The notes: generated from the letters alone by a model not told the origin. Counted from the stretch's first letter, positions 40,946 through 52,947 are shown. The stretch is DNA of 64,000 nt from Limosilactobacillus oris (GCF_025311495.1 NZ_CP104398.1:1364001-1428000); one strand, 5' to 3'. A program made the numbers and translations.

Positions 40946-43900
40946 GTGGGTAAACTTGGTTTTGTGATTGGCACGGCGGCGAAGGACCACCAGGAGGTCT
41001 TGGTGGACCAGTTAGCTGACCAGCTAGAGACAGCACCAGCGGCGGATACCTTCTTTTACATCGTGCCGAACCATATCAAGTTTCAGACGGAAATTACGGT
41101 GCTCGACCAGCTGCGGGCCCGAGAAGGGAAGAGGGGCGCCGACCGGTTCGCGGCCTCCCGTGTCCAGGTCCTTTCACTGAGCCGGCTGGCCTGGTACCTC
41201 CTGCGTGATACTCCGGCCCTGCAACGACCACGCCTGTCAAAAATCGGTCTGACAATGCTGGTCGCCAAGGTGGTGCAGGACCATGCGGCGGACCTCCAGC
41301 TCTTTGCTAGCGAAGCCCAGCAGCCCGGCTTCATCCAAAAACTAACCGACCAGCTGACCGAACTAGCGAACGCCAACGTCAGCGCTGACGACTTGACGGC
41401 ACTCCTCCGGCAGGCCCAGCATGATGACAATGCTAGTATCAACCAGGCTTGGCTGGCGAAAATGCACGACGTTGAGCTAATTTACCATGCTTACGAAGAA
41501 CGGGTCCAGGGTAAATTCATGGGCAATACCGAGCTCTACCAGCAACTGGCCCAGTTCCTGCAATCCCAACCAGCAGCAAAGCGGATGCACTTTTTCATTG
41601 ACCGCTTTGCCCAGTTTACCCCCGGCGAGCAGCAGGTCGTCGACGCGATGATCCTCAACGGGGCCTCGACGACAGTTTCCTTCGTCCTCGACCGGGGCTA
41701 CCCTGACCAGACCCACCCCGACCAAAGTGAGTTGCCCGGGTCAACGGACCTCTTTTACCCTGCCGCAATGCAGTACCACCGCCTCTGGGACTTTGCCCAC
41801 CAGCACCCACAGGAAGTTGACCTGGTGCCGAACGTCCTAGTTGCGACCAAGGATCGGGTCAGTCCAACCTTGACGGCAGTTGACCGCTTCTTCGCTGATT
41901 ATATTAAAAAGCCGTTAGATTTAACGGCCGGAAATGAAGCAGTCGACCCCGCCGACCTGCAGTTCATCACGACAGTCAACCGGCGGACGGAGCTGGAACG
42001 GGTGGCAACGATGATTCACCAGCTGGTAGCGACCAAGGGTTACCGCTACCGGGACTTTTTGGTGTTGAGCCGGCACTTGGATAAGTACCAGACCCTGCTG
42101 GCGCCGACCTTCGCGGCCCACCAGATCCCTGTCTTTAATGACCACGAGCGGCGCATGGACAACCACCCCCTGGTGACCCTCCTGACGGCGCTGTTTAACC
42201 TGCCGCTCTACCACTACCGGACCGCCGACATCATGCAGCTGCTCAAAACCTGGCTGCTGGCGGAGTACCAGCCGGCAACCGGTGACTACCAGGCCCTTGA
42301 CCAGGATGCCGTCTTCGCAACCGAAAACTGGTGCCTCAAGCGAGCCATTGAGGGACAACGGGTCTGGATGGATGCCGAATCGCCGCTCTGGCAGGTCGGC
42401 GACTCCACGGCTGCCCCAGTAAACCAGCTGCAGGAACAGTTGGGCCGTGTACGGGCATTCGTGGCAGACCGCATCATGTCCTTCTTTGCCGACCTTAAAA
42501 CGGTGACTACGGGCCGTGAATTGGCGGCCAAGACCTACCAATTTTTGGTTGACAACGGGGTCGTCAAGCGGTTGACGGACTGGCAAAAGTACCAGAGTAC
42601 CCGGGACTTAGACCTCGCTCGCCAGCCCCAGCAGGTATGGGGGACTTTCTGCCAAATTTTAGATGAATATGTCCAGCTGTTGGGCGACACGCCGGTTAAT
42701 GCCGATAACTTCACCGCTACGTTGACCAATTTCAGCGAGCTGCTCCAGGCGGGCTTCGCGGCGGCCCAGTATTCGCAAATCCCAGCGACCCTCGACCAGG
42801 TAATGGTTTCCGAAACGGGTATCGTGCAAAACCAAGACCGCAAGATTGTCTTTATGATTGGCTCGACCGACGACGTCATGCCCGAGGTCCAGCAGCAGGA
42901 GAGCCTGCTGACCGACCAGGATAAAGAACTGTTAGCAAACTACCTCGACCCGGCGACCCAGTACCTTCCGGCAGGGCCACGGGACCAGTTGCGGACAGAA
43001 CCCTTCCTCCACTACTCCGGAATGATGACCGGGACCGAGAAGCTGATTATGCTGGCGCCGACCGCCAGCGATGATGATCAGCCCCTAACTCTGTCAGCTT
43101 ACCTGACCGACATGGCCCGTTACTTTGACCAGCCGGTGGCGGCCGTTCCCCTGGTAGCTAGTCCAGCGGGGCAGCAACGGGTGCCGGATTACGTCAGCAC
43201 CCCCGCCGCGACCCTCAGCCAGCTGGTGCAGGTCGAACGCCAGGCCCGGAATGACCAGCCGAAGGGTCCCATCGTATTAGCACCCGGCTGGCAGGCCGTT
43301 CGTCAAGCCCTGGTGGATGAAATTGCCCACCTCCGTCACGCCCCGCGGGCCACGGCCCAGCGCGCCGGTCGAGAATTAGCCGCCCGGCTCAGCCTGATTA
43401 CAGCGGGTTTTAACTACCGCAACCAGGTTGATGACCTTGGCGAGCAGCTGGCCGCCGCCCTCTACCTCCGCCATAATCATGACCAGCAAATCCTCTATTC
43501 GTCGATTTCCCAGTTGCAAGACTACTACGTCAACCCGTACGAGTACTTCTTGAAGTATGGGCTTGGTCTGAAAAAACGGGATCAGCTGACAATGTCGGTC
43601 GACCGGATTGGAACATTCTTCCACAAGGCGATGGAGTGGTTCGTCAGCGCGGTTAATGCCGCCCAGCAGTTGTCTTTTGCCGGTTTGGCTGAAAATCCCG
43701 CCCAACTTAACGACCTGATCAAGCGGGCGCTGGTGGTTGCCAAGGATGACCAACCCGACCTCGCTATCCTGACGGCCAATTCCAATCAGGCGGCCTTCCA
43801 GTATCAGCAGTTAACCAGGATTGTGAAGACGATGCTGACGATTCTCTGCTGGCAGGCGAAGTACACGGCCGCCCAGCCCCTGGACACGGAAATTCGCTTT

Positions 43901-44698
43901 GGCCGGCTGGGAGCCGCCAAGGAGGATGACCTACGGCCGCTGGAATACCCGCTGCGGCCAGCCAACACCCACGTTTACCTGCGGGGGCGGATTGACCGGA
44001 TCGACCAGCTTAACCAGGACAACAAGGATTACCTGACGGTCGTCGACTACAAGTCCGGCAACCGGACCTTTGACCTGACGGCGGCCTATTACGGGCTATC
44101 GCTCCAGCTATTGGCCTACCTGAACGCCATCAGCAGCAACCGGCACCAGTTGCCGGCTCGGCTCAACCCAACGGCGGGCGACCTGCAGCTAGCAGGGGCC
44201 CTTTACCTGCATTTGAGCAACCCGGTAATCAATGCCGCTAAGCTCAAACCCGGCACGGACCTGGACACGGTACGGATGCAGCAGCACCAGTACAAGGGGC
44301 TGCTGCTCAATGATCCGGCGCTCTTGAAACAACTCGACAAGAACCTCGACCAGCAAAAGTCGCTTCTGTACCCGCTCCGGGAACGGGGGGACAAGATCCT
44401 TGGCAATAAGGATGCCCTCTTGGTCACTCCTGACCAGCTTGCCTGGCTGCAAGACCGTAACAAGCAGCTGATTATCGGTGCCGGCAACGACATCGTCGCG
44501 GGGAAGGTCGCCCTCAAGCCGTACCGCTTACTGACCGGCAGTAATTGGCAAACCGGTCTCGACTACACCGACTTCGGTGATATTTACCAGTTTGATAACA
44601 TGCTCGACCAGCAGAATTACCGGCAGCTGGACCCCCGTTTGGCCCAGGACGAATTCGACCAGCTGGCCGCCGACGATGAAGAGAAAGGAGACAAGTAA
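40946..44698 (+). CDS. rexB: ATP-dependent nuclease subunit B (RexB/AddB)
   Basis: 1250-aa subunit of the RexAB (AddAB) helicase-nuclease that processes double-strand breaks for recombination. It begins [20 protein letters not shown] and ends in a RecB-type nuclease domain with RGRIDRIDQ and [15 protein letters not shown], followed by SLQLLAYL. There is no Walker A Lys motif at the N terminus and no four-Cys iron-sulfur cluster; both absences mark RexB rather than AddB of Bacillus. GTG start with AAGGGGCGG 7 bases upstream. Its last base overlaps the rexA ATG (TAATG). Confidence 0.94.
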   Translation: MGKLGFVIGTAAKDHQEVLVDQLADQLETAPAADTFFYIVPNHIKFQTEITVLDQLRAREGKRGADRFAASRVQVLSLSRLAWYLLRDTPALQRPRLSKIGLTMLVAKVVQDHAADLQLFASEAQQPGFIQKLTDQLTELANANVSADDLTALLRQAQHDDNASINQAWLAKMHDVELIYHAYEERVQGKFMGNTELYQQLAQFLQSQPAAKRMHFFIDRFAQFTPGEQQVVDAMILNGASTTVSFVLDRGYPDQTHPDQSELPGSTDLFYPAAMQYHRLWDFAHQHPQEVDLVPNVLVATKDRVSPTLTAVDRFFADYIKKPLDLTAGNEAVDPADLQFITTVNRRTELERVATMIHQLVATKGYRYRDFLVLSRHLDKYQTLLAPTFAAHQIPVFNDHERRMDNHPLVTLLTALFNLPLYHYRTADIMQLLKTWLLAEYQPATGDYQALDQDAVFATENWCLKRAIEGQRVWMDAESPLWQVGDSTAAPVNQLQEQLGRVRAFVADRIMSFFADLKTVTTGRELAAKTYQFLVDNGVVKRLTDWQKYQSTRDLDLARQPQQVWGTFCQILDEYVQLLGDTPVNADNFTATLTNFSELLQAGFAAAQYSQIPATLDQVMVSETGIVQNQDRKIVFMIGSTDDVMPEVQQQESLLTDQDKELLANYLDPATQYLPAGPRDQLRTEPFLHYSGMMTGTEKLIMLAPTASDDDQPLTLSAYLTDMARYFDQPVAAVPLVASPAGQQRVPDYVSTPAATLSQLVQVERQARNDQPKGPIVLAPGWQAVRQALVDEIAHLRHAPRATAQRAGRELAARLSLITAGFNYRNQVDDLGEQLAAALYLRHNHDQQILYSSISQLQDYYVNPYEYFLKYGLGLKKRDQLTMSVDRIGTFFHKAMEWFVSAVNAAQQLSFAGLAENPAQLNDLIKRALVVAKDDQPDLAILTANSNQAAFQYQQLTRIVKTMLTILCWQAKYTAAQPLDTEIRFGRLGAAKEDDLRPLEYPLRPANTHVYLRGRIDRIDQLNQDNKDYLTVVDYKSGNRTFDLTAAYYGLSLQLLAYLNAISSNRHQLPARLNPTAGDLQLAGALYLHLSNPVINAAKLKPGTDLDTVRMQQHQYKGLLLNDPALLKQLDKNLDQQKSLLYPLRERGDKILGNKDALLVTPDQLAWLQDRNKQLIIGAGNDIVAGKVALKPYRLLTGSNWQTGLDYTDFGDIYQFDNMLDQQNYRQLDPRLAQDEFDQLAADDEEKGDK

Positions 44699-47600
44699 TG
44701 GCAGACTTTAAGCCCACCCCGGCCCAACAACAAGCAATCAGTGACCGGGACCAGAACATTATCGTGTCCGCGTCGGCCGGCTCGGGGAAAACCGCCGTGC
44801 TCGTCAACCGGGCCGTGGACATGATCAAGGAGGGCCGGGCGACAGTCGATCGGATGCTGTTGGTGACCTTTACCGACGCGGCCGCCAAGAATATGCGGGA
44901 CAAGATCCGCCAGCGGATGCAGGAGGTTGCCCAGGCTGAACCCCGCTTGCGGGACCTGATGAATGAACAGGTCAACCGGCTAGCGGTGGCTGACATCAGC
45001 ACCATTCACGCCTTCTGTTTGAAGCTGATCAAACGCTACTACTTCTTAATTGGCTTGGACCCGCAATTTCGCCTGCTGACCGATGATACCGAGCGTCTCC
45101 TGCTCCAGGAGGACGTCCTCCACCAGGTCAACGAACAATTTTACGCGTCGGCCGACGAGGAAAGTGACGATGCCGCCTCCTTTGGCCAGCTGGTGCTTAA
45201 TTTTTCTAGTGACCGGGACGACCAGGGTTTAAACGACCTGGTCCTCAAACTGATGGAGATTGCCAACGCCCAGCCAGATCCCGAGCAGTGGCTGGCCCAG
45301 TTGCCAACCAGCTACCAACTCAATGGTCCGGTGCTCGACTCGGCCTTTTACCAACACCAGCTCCTGCCCCTGGTTCTGCAACGGCTTGACCAGCTCTGCC
45401 ACGACTTTGCGGAGTTGACCCAGCGTGCTGACCAGGAGGGGCTGAGTAAGGCCCGGGAAGTCTTGGAAGATGACCAGGCGGTCCTGACCCAGCTCCAAGC
45501 GGCCCTCGACCCGGCCCACCTGACCAGCGACCAGCTCCAAGCCATCCTTGGCGGAGTGTCGTTTGGCAGCTTTAGCGGGCGGCCGAAAAAGGGGGCCGCT
45601 GGCTATGATGACTTTAAGGCCCTCAACCAGGAGCGCAACCAGCTGAAAAAGGAGTGGCCGACCGTAGCCGCCACGGTGGCGGATAAGGATGCCGCCCTTG
45701 CCCAGCTGGACCAATTTAGCGCCCGTTTCCAAGGGTTACGTGACCGGGCTGTAGCGGCCCAGCTTGATGACAAAACACTGATTTCCCTGGACAAGGACCT
45801 CCAGCAGTTTGCCCAGGCCCGGCAGCTGCTCGTGCCCAACTCCTGGAACGCGGTTCGGGCGATTATTCGCGGGGCCAAGTTTCGGACGATGGCGGGGAAA
45901 CCCAAGGGGGACCCGGTAGCGGCCGACGTTTACGCTACCCTGACCGCTTCCCGCCAGGCCCTGAAAAAGCAGCTGACGGGCATTCAGGACAGTTTCTTTG
46001 CCTACGATGAGGACCAGTTTCAGGAAATTTCCCACCAATCTCAGCGCCTGCTGACCAAGCTCAGCCAGGTGACTGTGGCCTTTCGCCGGGCCTACCAGCA
46101 GGTTAAGCTGAGCCGGCACGTCTTAGAGTTCAGTGACCTTGAGCACTACGCCTACCAGATTTTGACCCCACCGGCGGACCAGCCCGACTGGCAGGAACTG
46201 GTAGCGAACTTACAACGGCACTACCAGGAGATCATGGTCGACGAATACCAGGACACCAACCGTCTGCAGGAAGCAATCCTGACCCGGTTGACCAACCCGG
46301 CCCAGCATAATATGTTCATGGTCGGCGACGTCAAGCAGTCCATTTACCGCTTCCGCCAGGCCGACCCGTCACTCTTCCTGCATAAGTACCAGCGTTATCG
46401 TCAGCCGGGAGCCGGGGACGAGGCAATTGTCCTCGGGGAAAACTTCCGCTCGATGAGCAACGTTACCGACTTTACCAACCTCCTCTTCGCCCAGTTGATG
46501 GGGGCGGACGTTGGTGAAATTGAATATGACCAGGCGGCCCACCTCAAATACGCGGCCACCTACTACGAAACAGCTGACAACCAGCCCCGGCCGACGGAGA
46601 TCCTGCTCTACGACGCCAACGCGGACCAGGATGCCATTAAGGAATCCCCGGACCAGCATGAGGATGACAAGCTGGCGGGTGAACTGAAGATGGTCGGAAT
46701 GCGGATTAAGCAGATGGTTGCTAACGAGGAACAGATTTTTGACCCCGCGACCCAGCAATTGCGGCCGGTTAACTATGGCGACATTGTCCTGCTGGAACGG
46801 ACGAAGAGTATCAATAATACCCTAATGGAGGAATTCAGCAAGCTGGAAATTCCGCTGACCGTCCATGACGTTGAGAGCTACTTCCAGGCGACCGAGGTCC
46901 GGGTGATGATGGCCCTCCTCCGGCTGATTGATAACCCCCACCAGGATATCCCGCTGGTGGCCGTACTCCGGTCGCCACTGGTGGGCTTATCGACCAAGGA
47001 GCTGGCCTTTATTCGCCTGCAAAACCGGTCGGCAAACTACTACGGCGCCCTGCAAACCTTTAAGAGCAACTATGCCAATGCCGACCGGCACCTGATTAAG
47101 CCGGAGCTGTTAAACGCAGCGGCGACGGCTGACCAGCCCGACCCGGTGGCGGTCCTCTATGACAAGGTCAGCCACTTTTTGGACCAGCTGGCAACCTTCC
47201 GCCAAACGGCCCAGCAGCAGTCCTTGGTGGACCTGATTTGGCAAATTTATAACGAGACCGGCTACCTGGACTACGTGGGCGCAATGCCTGGCGGGGCGCA
47301 ACGGCAGGCGAACCTGCACGCCTTTTACCAGCGGGCCCATGACTACGAACAGAGTAGTTTCAAGGGCCTCTACCAGTTCATCCGCTTCATTGAAAAAATG
47401 CAGGAACACGATAAGGACCTGGGAGTGGCACCGACCCAGCTGGTCAAGAACACCGTCAACGTGATGACAATCCACGGTAGCAAGGGGTTGCAATTCCCAA
47501 TTGTCTTCCTGATTGACGCGACCCACGGCTTTAACCAGCAGGCGACCCGGGAGACAGCGGTGGTCGATGCCGTCAACAAGGTCGGGATTGAGTACACCGA

Positions 47601-48858
47601 CCCGGAAGAGGTGCGCTACGATACGCCCCAGCGGCAGGCCATCATCAGTGCCGTCCAGCAGGGGGAACGGGCCGAAGACCTCCGGGTGCTGTACGTGGCT
47701 TTGACCCGGGCCGAGCAACGTCTGATTATTACCGGGTCATTTAATGAAGAAAATCGCCGGCAAAACCTTGCCAGCGCCTGGACCCGTTGGCAAAAGGCCT
47801 TCCAGTCACCAGCAACCCTGCTTGGCCCCCAGCTCCGGGTCAATGCCCGGTCCTTTATGGATTGGATTGGGTTGGCCCTGGCCCGGTCGACCGAATTTCG
47901 GGCAAAGCAGGTGGCACCAGCGGGGATGGAACTGGACGAAAGCGCTATGGCGGACTACCAGCACTACCAGCCGCTCTTTGCCGGCCAGCGTTTCACCGTA
48001 GGGTGCTATACCGCTGCGGACGTTACGGAAAAGTTAGCCAGCCTGCAAGAGCAACGTGAAGAAACTGTGCTGACGGACCAGACTGCAATCGACCAGGAGC
48101 AGTTGAAGCAAATCAAGCAGCTGCTTGAGGCGCGCTACCCGTACCAGGTAGCGACGAAGACCACGGCCTACCAGTCCGTGACCGATGTCAAGCGGCTCTT
48201 TGAATACCCTGATAACGCGGTGGAGGCCCAGTGGGACTACGAGCAGCAGCAACGGGAAAAACAGGCCCAGGGGATTTACTTTAACAACCACTTCGCAGAA
48301 CCAGCCTTTATTAAACAAGCGGATGAGCAGCCGACAGCGACAACCATCGGGACGGCCACCCACTTAGTTTTCCAGAAGCTGCCCTTAACGGCGGGGGAGG
48401 TCAGTCCGACCCTGGTGGCAGATGAAGTCCAACGGCTCGTGGATCAGGGACTAATGACCCCGGCGGTGGCGGCCAAAATCAACGTCACCGGGGTCGCTCG
48501 CTTCTTCCAAACGGCCGTGGGTCAGCAGGTTCTGGCGGCTCCTGAGCACTACCACCGGGAAGAGCCTTTTGCAATGGTGATGAACGGCGCGGAACTCTTT
48601 AAGGAGATCAAGACCAGCGACCAGGAGCAGGTCCTCCTCCACGGGATCGTTGACGGCTACCTGGAGACGCCGACTGGCATTATTCTAGTGGACTACAAGA
48701 CCGACCACCTGCGGCCCGGCTTTGGGGAAGCGGAGATTGTTGACCGCTACCGGGGGCAGTTAAATCTTTACAAGGAGGCCTTAGGGCTGATGAAACCACT
48801 TCCGGTTGTTCAAATGGGCTTATATCTGGTAGAATCAGAACAGTTCATAACAATTTGA
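44698..48858 (+). CDS. rexA: ATP-dependent helicase/nuclease subunit A (RexA/AddA)
   Basis: 1386 aa, UvrD/Rep-type superfamily 1 helicase with C-terminal nuclease. Walker [14 protein letters not shown] (Lys31), Walker [11 protein letters not shown], motif [18 protein letters not shown], motif [18 protein letters not shown], motif [15 protein letters not shown], and nuclease motif [15 protein letters not shown]. Acts with RexB on DNA ends. ATG overlaps the rexB stop by one base, so the two are translationally coupled. Confidence 0.96.
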   Translation: MADFKPTPAQQQAISDRDQNIIVSASAGSGKTAVLVNRAVDMIKEGRATVDRMLLVTFTDAAAKNMRDKIRQRMQEVAQAEPRLRDLMNEQVNRLAVADISTIHAFCLKLIKRYYFLIGLDPQFRLLTDDTERLLLQEDVLHQVNEQFYASADEESDDAASFGQLVLNFSSDRDDQGLNDLVLKLMEIANAQPDPEQWLAQLPTSYQLNGPVLDSAFYQHQLLPLVLQRLDQLCHDFAELTQRADQEGLSKAREVLEDDQAVLTQLQAALDPAHLTSDQLQAILGGVSFGSFSGRPKKGAAGYDDFKALNQERNQLKKEWPTVAATVADKDAALAQLDQFSARFQGLRDRAVAAQLDDKTLISLDKDLQQFAQARQLLVPNSWNAVRAIIRGAKFRTMAGKPKGDPVAADVYATLTASRQALKKQLTGIQDSFFAYDEDQFQEISHQSQRLLTKLSQVTVAFRRAYQQVKLSRHVLEFSDLEHYAYQILTPPADQPDWQELVANLQRHYQEIMVDEYQDTNRLQEAILTRLTNPAQHNMFMVGDVKQSIYRFRQADPSLFLHKYQRYRQPGAGDEAIVLGENFRSMSNVTDFTNLLFAQLMGADVGEIEYDQAAHLKYAATYYETADNQPRPTEILLYDANADQDAIKESPDQHEDDKLAGELKMVGMRIKQMVANEEQIFDPATQQLRPVNYGDIVLLERTKSINNTLMEEFSKLEIPLTVHDVESYFQATEVRVMMALLRLIDNPHQDIPLVAVLRSPLVGLSTKELAFIRLQNRSANYYGALQTFKSNYANADRHLIKPELLNAAATADQPDPVAVLYDKVSHFLDQLATFRQTAQQQSLVDLIWQIYNETGYLDYVGAMPGGAQRQANLHAFYQRAHDYEQSSFKGLYQFIRFIEKMQEHDKDLGVAPTQLVKNTVNVMTIHGSKGLQFPIVFLIDATHGFNQQATRETAVVDAVNKVGIEYTDPEEVRYDTPQRQAIISAVQQGERAEDLRVLYVALTRAEQRLIITGSFNEENRRQNLASAWTRWQKAFQSPATLLGPQLRVNARSFMDWIGLALARSTEFRAKQVAPAGMELDESAMADYQHYQPLFAGQRFTVGCYTAADVTEKLASLQEQREETVLTDQTAIDQEQLKQIKQLLEARYPYQVATKTTAYQSVTDVKRLFEYPDNAVEAQWDYEQQQREKQAQGIYFNNHFAEPAFIKQADEQPTATTIGTATHLVFQKLPLTAGEVSPTLVADEVQRLVDQGLMTPAVAAKINVTGVARFFQTAVGQQVLAAPEHYHREEPFAMVMNGAELFKEIKTSDQEQVLLHGIVDGYLETPTGIILVDYKTDHLRPGFGEAEIVDRYRGQLNLYKEALGLMKPLPVVQMGLYLVESEQFITI

Positions 48859-48882
48859 TTATTAGTGGTGGGGGTAGTTTAC

Positions 48883-49821
48883 TTGTCAACAATTAAAGAC
48901 ATTGCGCAAGCCGCAGGGGTATCGGTTTCGACCGCTTCTCGGGCGTTGAATAACAACCCGCGAATCAGCCTCAAGACCCGGCAGAGGGTGAAAGAGATTG
49001 CTGATCAGCTGGGCTATCTGCCGAACTATAACGCGCAGAATTTGACCCGAGGCGAGTCGAACATGGTGGGGCTGGTTTTCCCAGTTACCAGCGATACGGC
49101 CCCTGCAAACCCCTTCCACATTGACCTGATGCGGGGAATCAGCGTGGCCTTAAAACCCCTCCACTACGAGATGGTGGTGGCAATTGCACCAACCGCTGAC
49201 GAGTTGTTGGAGAGCGTCCAGTCGATGGTCAACCAGTCCAAGGTCCATAACTTCCTTGTCTTCTACACGGCGGAAAATGACCCGGTGACGAACTACCTGC
49301 GTGAGCACCAGCTAAACTTTGTGGTCATCGGTCACCCAACTGCTAACCACCCCGACCGGTACGTCGATAACGATAACGTCGCGGCGGGGGAGGAGGCAAC
49401 GGCCCACCTGCTAGATAAGCACCCGGTCAACCACCCGGCCTTTTTACAGTCGGCTGACGACTGGATCTACGAACATTCCCGCCGGCTTGGCTATGAGGCC
49501 TGCCTGGAAGGACGGGGTCTAACCGCGTATACTTGGCGCTGCCAGGATGGTGGGGAGTTGGTGACCGACTTCTTGGCGGCCCACCCAGAGGTCGATTCGC
49601 TGGTCTGTGCCGATGACCTGCTGTTGGTGCGGATCAATGACCAGTTGCAGTCGACGGGCTTCCCGGTAGTTTGCTTTAATAATAGCCGGCTGGTGGGGAT
49701 GCTCCTGCGTGACAACGAGCGGATTGATATGCAACCGCGGAAGTTAGGGCAGGAGGCGGTCAACCTCTTGTTTGACCCGGCTGCCCACCACCGCATTGTG
49801 GACTTTACCATTTACGACTAA
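48883..49821 (+). CDS. LacI/GalR-family transcriptional regulator
   Basis: 312 aa. N-terminal headpiece STIKDIAQAAGVSVSTASRALNNNPRIS with hinge helix YNAQNLTRG, then a periplasmic-binding-like effector domain (VGLVFPVTSD, FLVFYTAEND, FVVIGHP, VDNDNVAAGEEA). TTG 48883 is preferred: GGTGGGGG lies 8 bases upstream and the headpiece begins at once; GTG codons at 48865/48868 are alternatives. The maltose genes 4 kb downstream carry LacI-type operators, so it may be their regulator, but several unrelated genes lie between. Confidence 0.9.
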   Translation: MSTIKDIAQAAGVSVSTASRALNNNPRISLKTRQRVKEIADQLGYLPNYNAQNLTRGESNMVGLVFPVTSDTAPANPFHIDLMRGISVALKPLHYEMVVAIAPTADELLESVQSMVNQSKVHNFLVFYTAENDPVTNYLREHQLNFVVIGHPTANHPDRYVDNDNVAAGEEATAHLLDKHPVNHPAFLQSADDWIYEHSRRLGYEACLEGRGLTAYTWRCQDGGELVTDFLAAHPEVDSLVCADDLLLVRINDQLQSTGFPVVCFNNSRLVGMLLRDNERIDMQPRKLGQEAVNLLFDPAAHHRIVDFTIYD

Positions 49822-49929
49822 CTCGGTAAGTGATCGCGCATTGCCGCTAAGTATGCTAGAATACTGATGATAATTTGATAACGAATGACGTCCATTGCGG
49901 GCACCCTTCTGTAATAGCACGGGGAGAGA

Positions 49930-50092
49930 GTGGGACAGAACTAGCTTGTCTAGTTCATTGTCCCACCTCCGCAAGGATGGCTAGGTTGGTCAAGGGCTAG
50001 CTTGTCAGCCCTTGAACTGCCAGCCATCTACTGCGCTGTTGCAGTATTATCTATGAAGTAGCAAAGACTGGGATAATTCTCAGTCTTTTTTT
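49930..50092 (+). ncRNA. Structured intergenic RNA with twin AGCTTGTC loops and terminator
   Basis: The 49822-50128 gap has no ORF but is packed with hairpins. Hairpin 1 (49930-49966): GTGGGACA-AACT paired with AGTT-TGTCCCAC. Hairpin 2 (49976-50028): GATGGCT and TCAAGGGCT paired with AGCCCTTGA and AGCCATC. Both apical loops carry the same octamer AGCTTGTC. Hairpin 3 (50030-50045): ACTGC/GCAGT. Last, AGACTGGGA/TCTCAGTCT with seven Ts (50065-50092) is an intrinsic terminator. The GAGAGTGGGACAGAA start resembles short dispersed repeats known from streptococci and lactobacilli. A small RNA, a 5' leader of the next MFS gene or a mobile repeat are all possible. Confidence 0.6.
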
Positions 50093-50128
50093 CATGCAAT
50101 TATCAAAACTAATCTTGGAGGAACCTTT

Positions 50129-51529
50129 ATGAAACAGCAATCCACCACCATTGAAGCCTGGGTGATCGTGGCAGTCGTCGCGGCGGGGATCATGTCCTTT
50201 GCCGGGGTGGTTGTCGAGACCGCCGTCAACATTTCCTTTCCGACCCTGATGCGTGAATTTGGCGTGTCCACTAGTTTGGTCCAGTGGATGACGACAATTT
50301 GTCTGCTGACCATTTCACTGACGGTGCCGCTCTCGGCCTACCTCAAACGGCGCTTTAAGACAAAGCACCTCTTCGTCTTTGCTAACCTGACTTTTATCTG
50401 TGGCCTCTTGATTGATATTCTTGCTCCCAATTTCGGCCTGCTCCTGCTCGGTCGTTTGGTGCAGGGAATCGGCACCGGGGTTGCGTTGCCCCTAATGTTT
50501 AACATCATCCTTGACTGGGTTCCGCAAAACCGGGTCGGCATGATGATGGGCGTGGGGACGATGATTACGGGAATTGCCCCGGCAATTGGACCGACTTACG
50601 GGGGCCTCTTGGTCAATAGCCTCGGCTGGCGCTGGATTTTCATCTTCCTCCTTCCATTGTTAATCGTTTCTTTAGTGATGGGGCTGTTCACAATCCGCCA
50701 GCAGACTTCCTGTACCCGTCCCCGCTTTGACTGGTGGGGATTAGTCAGTCTCGTCTTGATGTTCGTTGGGCTCACGATGGGCTTTGCCAACATGGGTAGC
50801 CAGCCGTTCTGGTCACTGCTGGTGGCGAGCAGTTTTGTCCTTGGCCTCCTGGGGACCGGCGCCTTTGTCCATCGTTCCCTGGCAGTCAGCGCGCCCATCA
50901 TCAACCTGCGGATTTTCCGGAACAGCAGTTTTGCACGCCTGGCGCTCGGATTCCTGCTCTTCCAGCTTGTTGCCCTGGGGCTCTCATTCCTGTTGCCTAA
51001 TTACATCCAGCTCACCAACTACGCGACGGCCATGACGGCGGGCCTGGTTGTCCTTCCCGGCGCCGCCCTGGGTGCCATCACCGGGCCGTTTGGTGGCCGC
51101 CTGCTCGACCAATGGGGCGCCCGCCGCCCGGTCCTGGCTGGTTCGGGACTCAGCTGGTTGGCGGTAATCGGTCTGGCCTTTCTAGCGGGCGGGTTGCTCA
51201 GCAATGGCCTGATTGTTTTCCTTTATGCCTGCTTCATGCTGGGGATTGGCCTTTCTTTTGGCAATATCATGACCAGTGCCCTTGCCAGTCTGCCGGACGC
51301 GGAAAACGGGGACGGGAACGCCATCCTGAATACGCTCCAGCAGTTTTCCGGGGCGGTCGGGACGTCAGTCGTTTCTGCAATCGTGGCCGCGAGCCAGCGC
51401 AACCACCAGCTTTCCCTGGCCCAAACGACCGCAGCTGGGACCCAGCACGCCCTAGTGGTCCTCGTCGTAGTTCTGGCAGCCGAATTGGTAATTGTCGCGG
51501 TGACCTTGCCGCGGCACCGGCGGGTGTAA
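50129..51529 (+). CDS. Major facilitator efflux protein, DHA2 (14-helix) family
   Basis: 466 aa, about 14 helices. Motif C of drug/H+ antiporters is clear in GIAPAIGPTYGGLLV; the N-terminal half has FAGVVVETAVNISFPTLMREF, typical of EmrB/LmrB transporters. Probably exports drugs or toxic organics. GGAGG 8 bases before the ATG. A structured RNA with a terminator lies just upstream. No regulator is adjacent. Confidence 0.88.
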   Translation: MKQQSTTIEAWVIVAVVAAGIMSFAGVVVETAVNISFPTLMREFGVSTSLVQWMTTICLLTISLTVPLSAYLKRRFKTKHLFVFANLTFICGLLIDILAPNFGLLLLGRLVQGIGTGVALPLMFNIILDWVPQNRVGMMMGVGTMITGIAPAIGPTYGGLLVNSLGWRWIFIFLLPLLIVSLVMGLFTIRQQTSCTRPRFDWWGLVSLVLMFVGLTMGFANMGSQPFWSLLVASSFVLGLLGTGAFVHRSLAVSAPIINLRIFRNSSFARLALGFLLFQLVALGLSFLLPNYIQLTNYATAMTAGLVVLPGAALGAITGPFGGRLLDQWGARRPVLAGSGLSWLAVIGLAFLAGGLLSNGLIVFLYACFMLGIGLSFGNIMTSALASLPDAENGDGNAILNTLQQFSGAVGTSVVSAIVAASQRNHQLSLAQTTAAGTQHALVVLVVVLAAELVIVAVTLPRHRRV

Positions 51530-51631
51530 TTATTAAGAAATTCTCCAGATAAGCCGTAGAATTTGCAGTTCTAGTGGTAAATCGGTAAACTTTCTTTGTA
51601 TGAGACTACGTGAGCTTGGAGGAAGAAATTG

Positions 51632-52807
51632 ATGGAAGAAGTATACATTGTGGCAGCGCAGCGGACACCGATCGGCAAGTTTGGCGGGGCCCTCGCACCA
51701 CTAACGGCAGCTCAGCTCGGGGCGGCGGCAATCAAGGGTGCCCTGGCGGCCAGCGGGCTGGCAGCAGAGAAGGTCGACCAGGTCCTGATGGGGAACGTCA
51801 TCCAGGCTGGCGGTGGTCAAAACCCGGCTCGCCAAGCAGCCATTGCGGCGGGACTCCCCCAATCAGTTCCGGCCATCACGATCAACGATGTGTGTGCTTC
51901 GGGGATGTCCAGTATCAACCTGGGCGCTAGTCTGATTCAATCCGGCCAGGCTCAAGTAATTGTCGCCGGGGGGATGGAAAGCATGTCCAATGCGCCCTAC
52001 CTCCTGCAACGGGCACGGCAGGGTTACCGTTTCGGTGACGGCCAGCTGGTCGACGCCCTCCAGCGTGACGGCTTGAATGACGCTTGGGGCGGCTACCCAA
52101 TGGGGATGACCGCTGAAAACGTCAATGACCGCTACCAGGTTAGCCGGGAAGAGCAGGACCAGTTTGCCCTGACCAGCCACCAGCGGGCGGTCGCGGCGCA
52201 ACGCCAGCACGCCTTCGATGATGAGATTGTCCCGGTGATGGTGCAACGCCGCAAGCAAACCGTGGTAGTGGACCAAGACGAGTCCCCACGGCCTGACACT
52301 TCACTATCCGTGTTAAGCAAACTCAAGCCAGTCTTCAAGCCGAATGGGTCGGTGACGGCGGGGAACTCCTCCGGCTTAAATGACGGCGGGGCGGCCGTAA
52401 TCCTGGCATCCCGGGAAGCGGTGGAAAAGTACCAGCTCCGGCCGCTAGCTCAATGGCGGGCGTCGTCCTTGGTCGGCTTAGACCCGCAGTTGATGGGGCT
52501 GGGACCTTACTATGCCGTCAGCAAACTCTTCCAGACAACCGAGCTGACGGAAAAAGACGTCGATATCTTTGAACTGAACGAGGCCTTTGCCAGCCAGACG
52601 CTTGTCAGCCAGCGCCTGCTTAAATTGCCGGCGGCCAAGGTCAACCCGTATGGCGGTGCGATTGCCCTGGGGCACCCCCTTGGTTGCTCCGGTGCCCGGA
52701 TTATTGTCACCCTGGTTCACCAATTGTGGAGCCTTAACCAGCGGGTCGGGGTAGCCAGCCTCTGCGTCGGTGGCGGAATGGGCGCTGCCACTTTGATTAC
52801 AAGATAA
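51632..52807 (+). CDS. Acetyl-CoA C-acetyltransferase (thiolase II)
   Basis: 391 aa. Condenses two acetyl-CoA to acetoacetyl-CoA, the first step of the mevalonate route that lactobacilli use for isoprenoids. Nucleophilic Cys in INDVCASGMSSINLG (about 88), His in GGAIALGHPLGCSGARI and second Cys in ASLCVGGGMG. NH2 terminus EEVYIVAAQRTPIGKFGG is classic. ATG 51632 has GGAGG 9 bases upstream. Monocistronic; no other mevalonate gene is next to it. Confidence 0.94.
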   Translation: MEEVYIVAAQRTPIGKFGGALAPLTAAQLGAAAIKGALAASGLAAEKVDQVLMGNVIQAGGGQNPARQAAIAAGLPQSVPAITINDVCASGMSSINLGASLIQSGQAQVIVAGGMESMSNAPYLLQRARQGYRFGDGQLVDALQRDGLNDAWGGYPMGMTAENVNDRYQVSREEQDQFALTSHQRAVAAQRQHAFDDEIVPVMVQRRKQTVVVDQDESPRPDTSLSVLSKLKPVFKPNGSVTAGNSSGLNDGGAAVILASREAVEKYQLRPLAQWRASSLVGLDPQLMGLGPYYAVSKLFQTTELTEKDVDIFELNEAFASQTLVSQRLLKLPAAKVNPYGGAIALGHPLGCSGARIIVTLVHQLWSLNQRVGVASLCVGGGMGAATLITR

Positions 52808-52843
52808 AAAGCCGTGTGCCAAATCAAGTGGTCACGGCTTTTT
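52806..52843 (+). terminator. Terminator after the thiolase gene
   Basis: AAAAGCCGTG and CACGGCTTTT pair, followed by TCTT. Confidence 0.8.
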
Positions 52844-52878
52844 CTTCGCCTTCATAATGAAAACGGTTAATTATTTTT

Positions 52879-52947
52879 GCGCAAACGGTTGCACAATTCA
52901 AACTAATCTGTTATATTATTATTGCAATTTGATATGAAACGTTTTCA
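52879..52947 (+). promoter_or_regulatory. Maltose-locus promoter with LacI-type operators
   Basis: TTGCAC (52889-52894), 17-bp spacer, TATATT (52912-52917). A near-palindrome GCGCAA-ACGG-TTGCAC (52879-52894) covers the -35 and looks like a MalR/LacI-family operator. A second symmetric site TGAAAC-GTTTTCA (52935-52947) lies just after the start of transcription; it is like a catabolite-response element but one base short of the usual 14. Confidence 0.65.

Noticed and set aside
52935-52947. Firm assignment of TGAAACGTTTTCA as a CcpA cre site
   Set aside because: It is 13 bp, one short of the cre consensus, so CG is off centre. I left it as a symmetric operator-like site.
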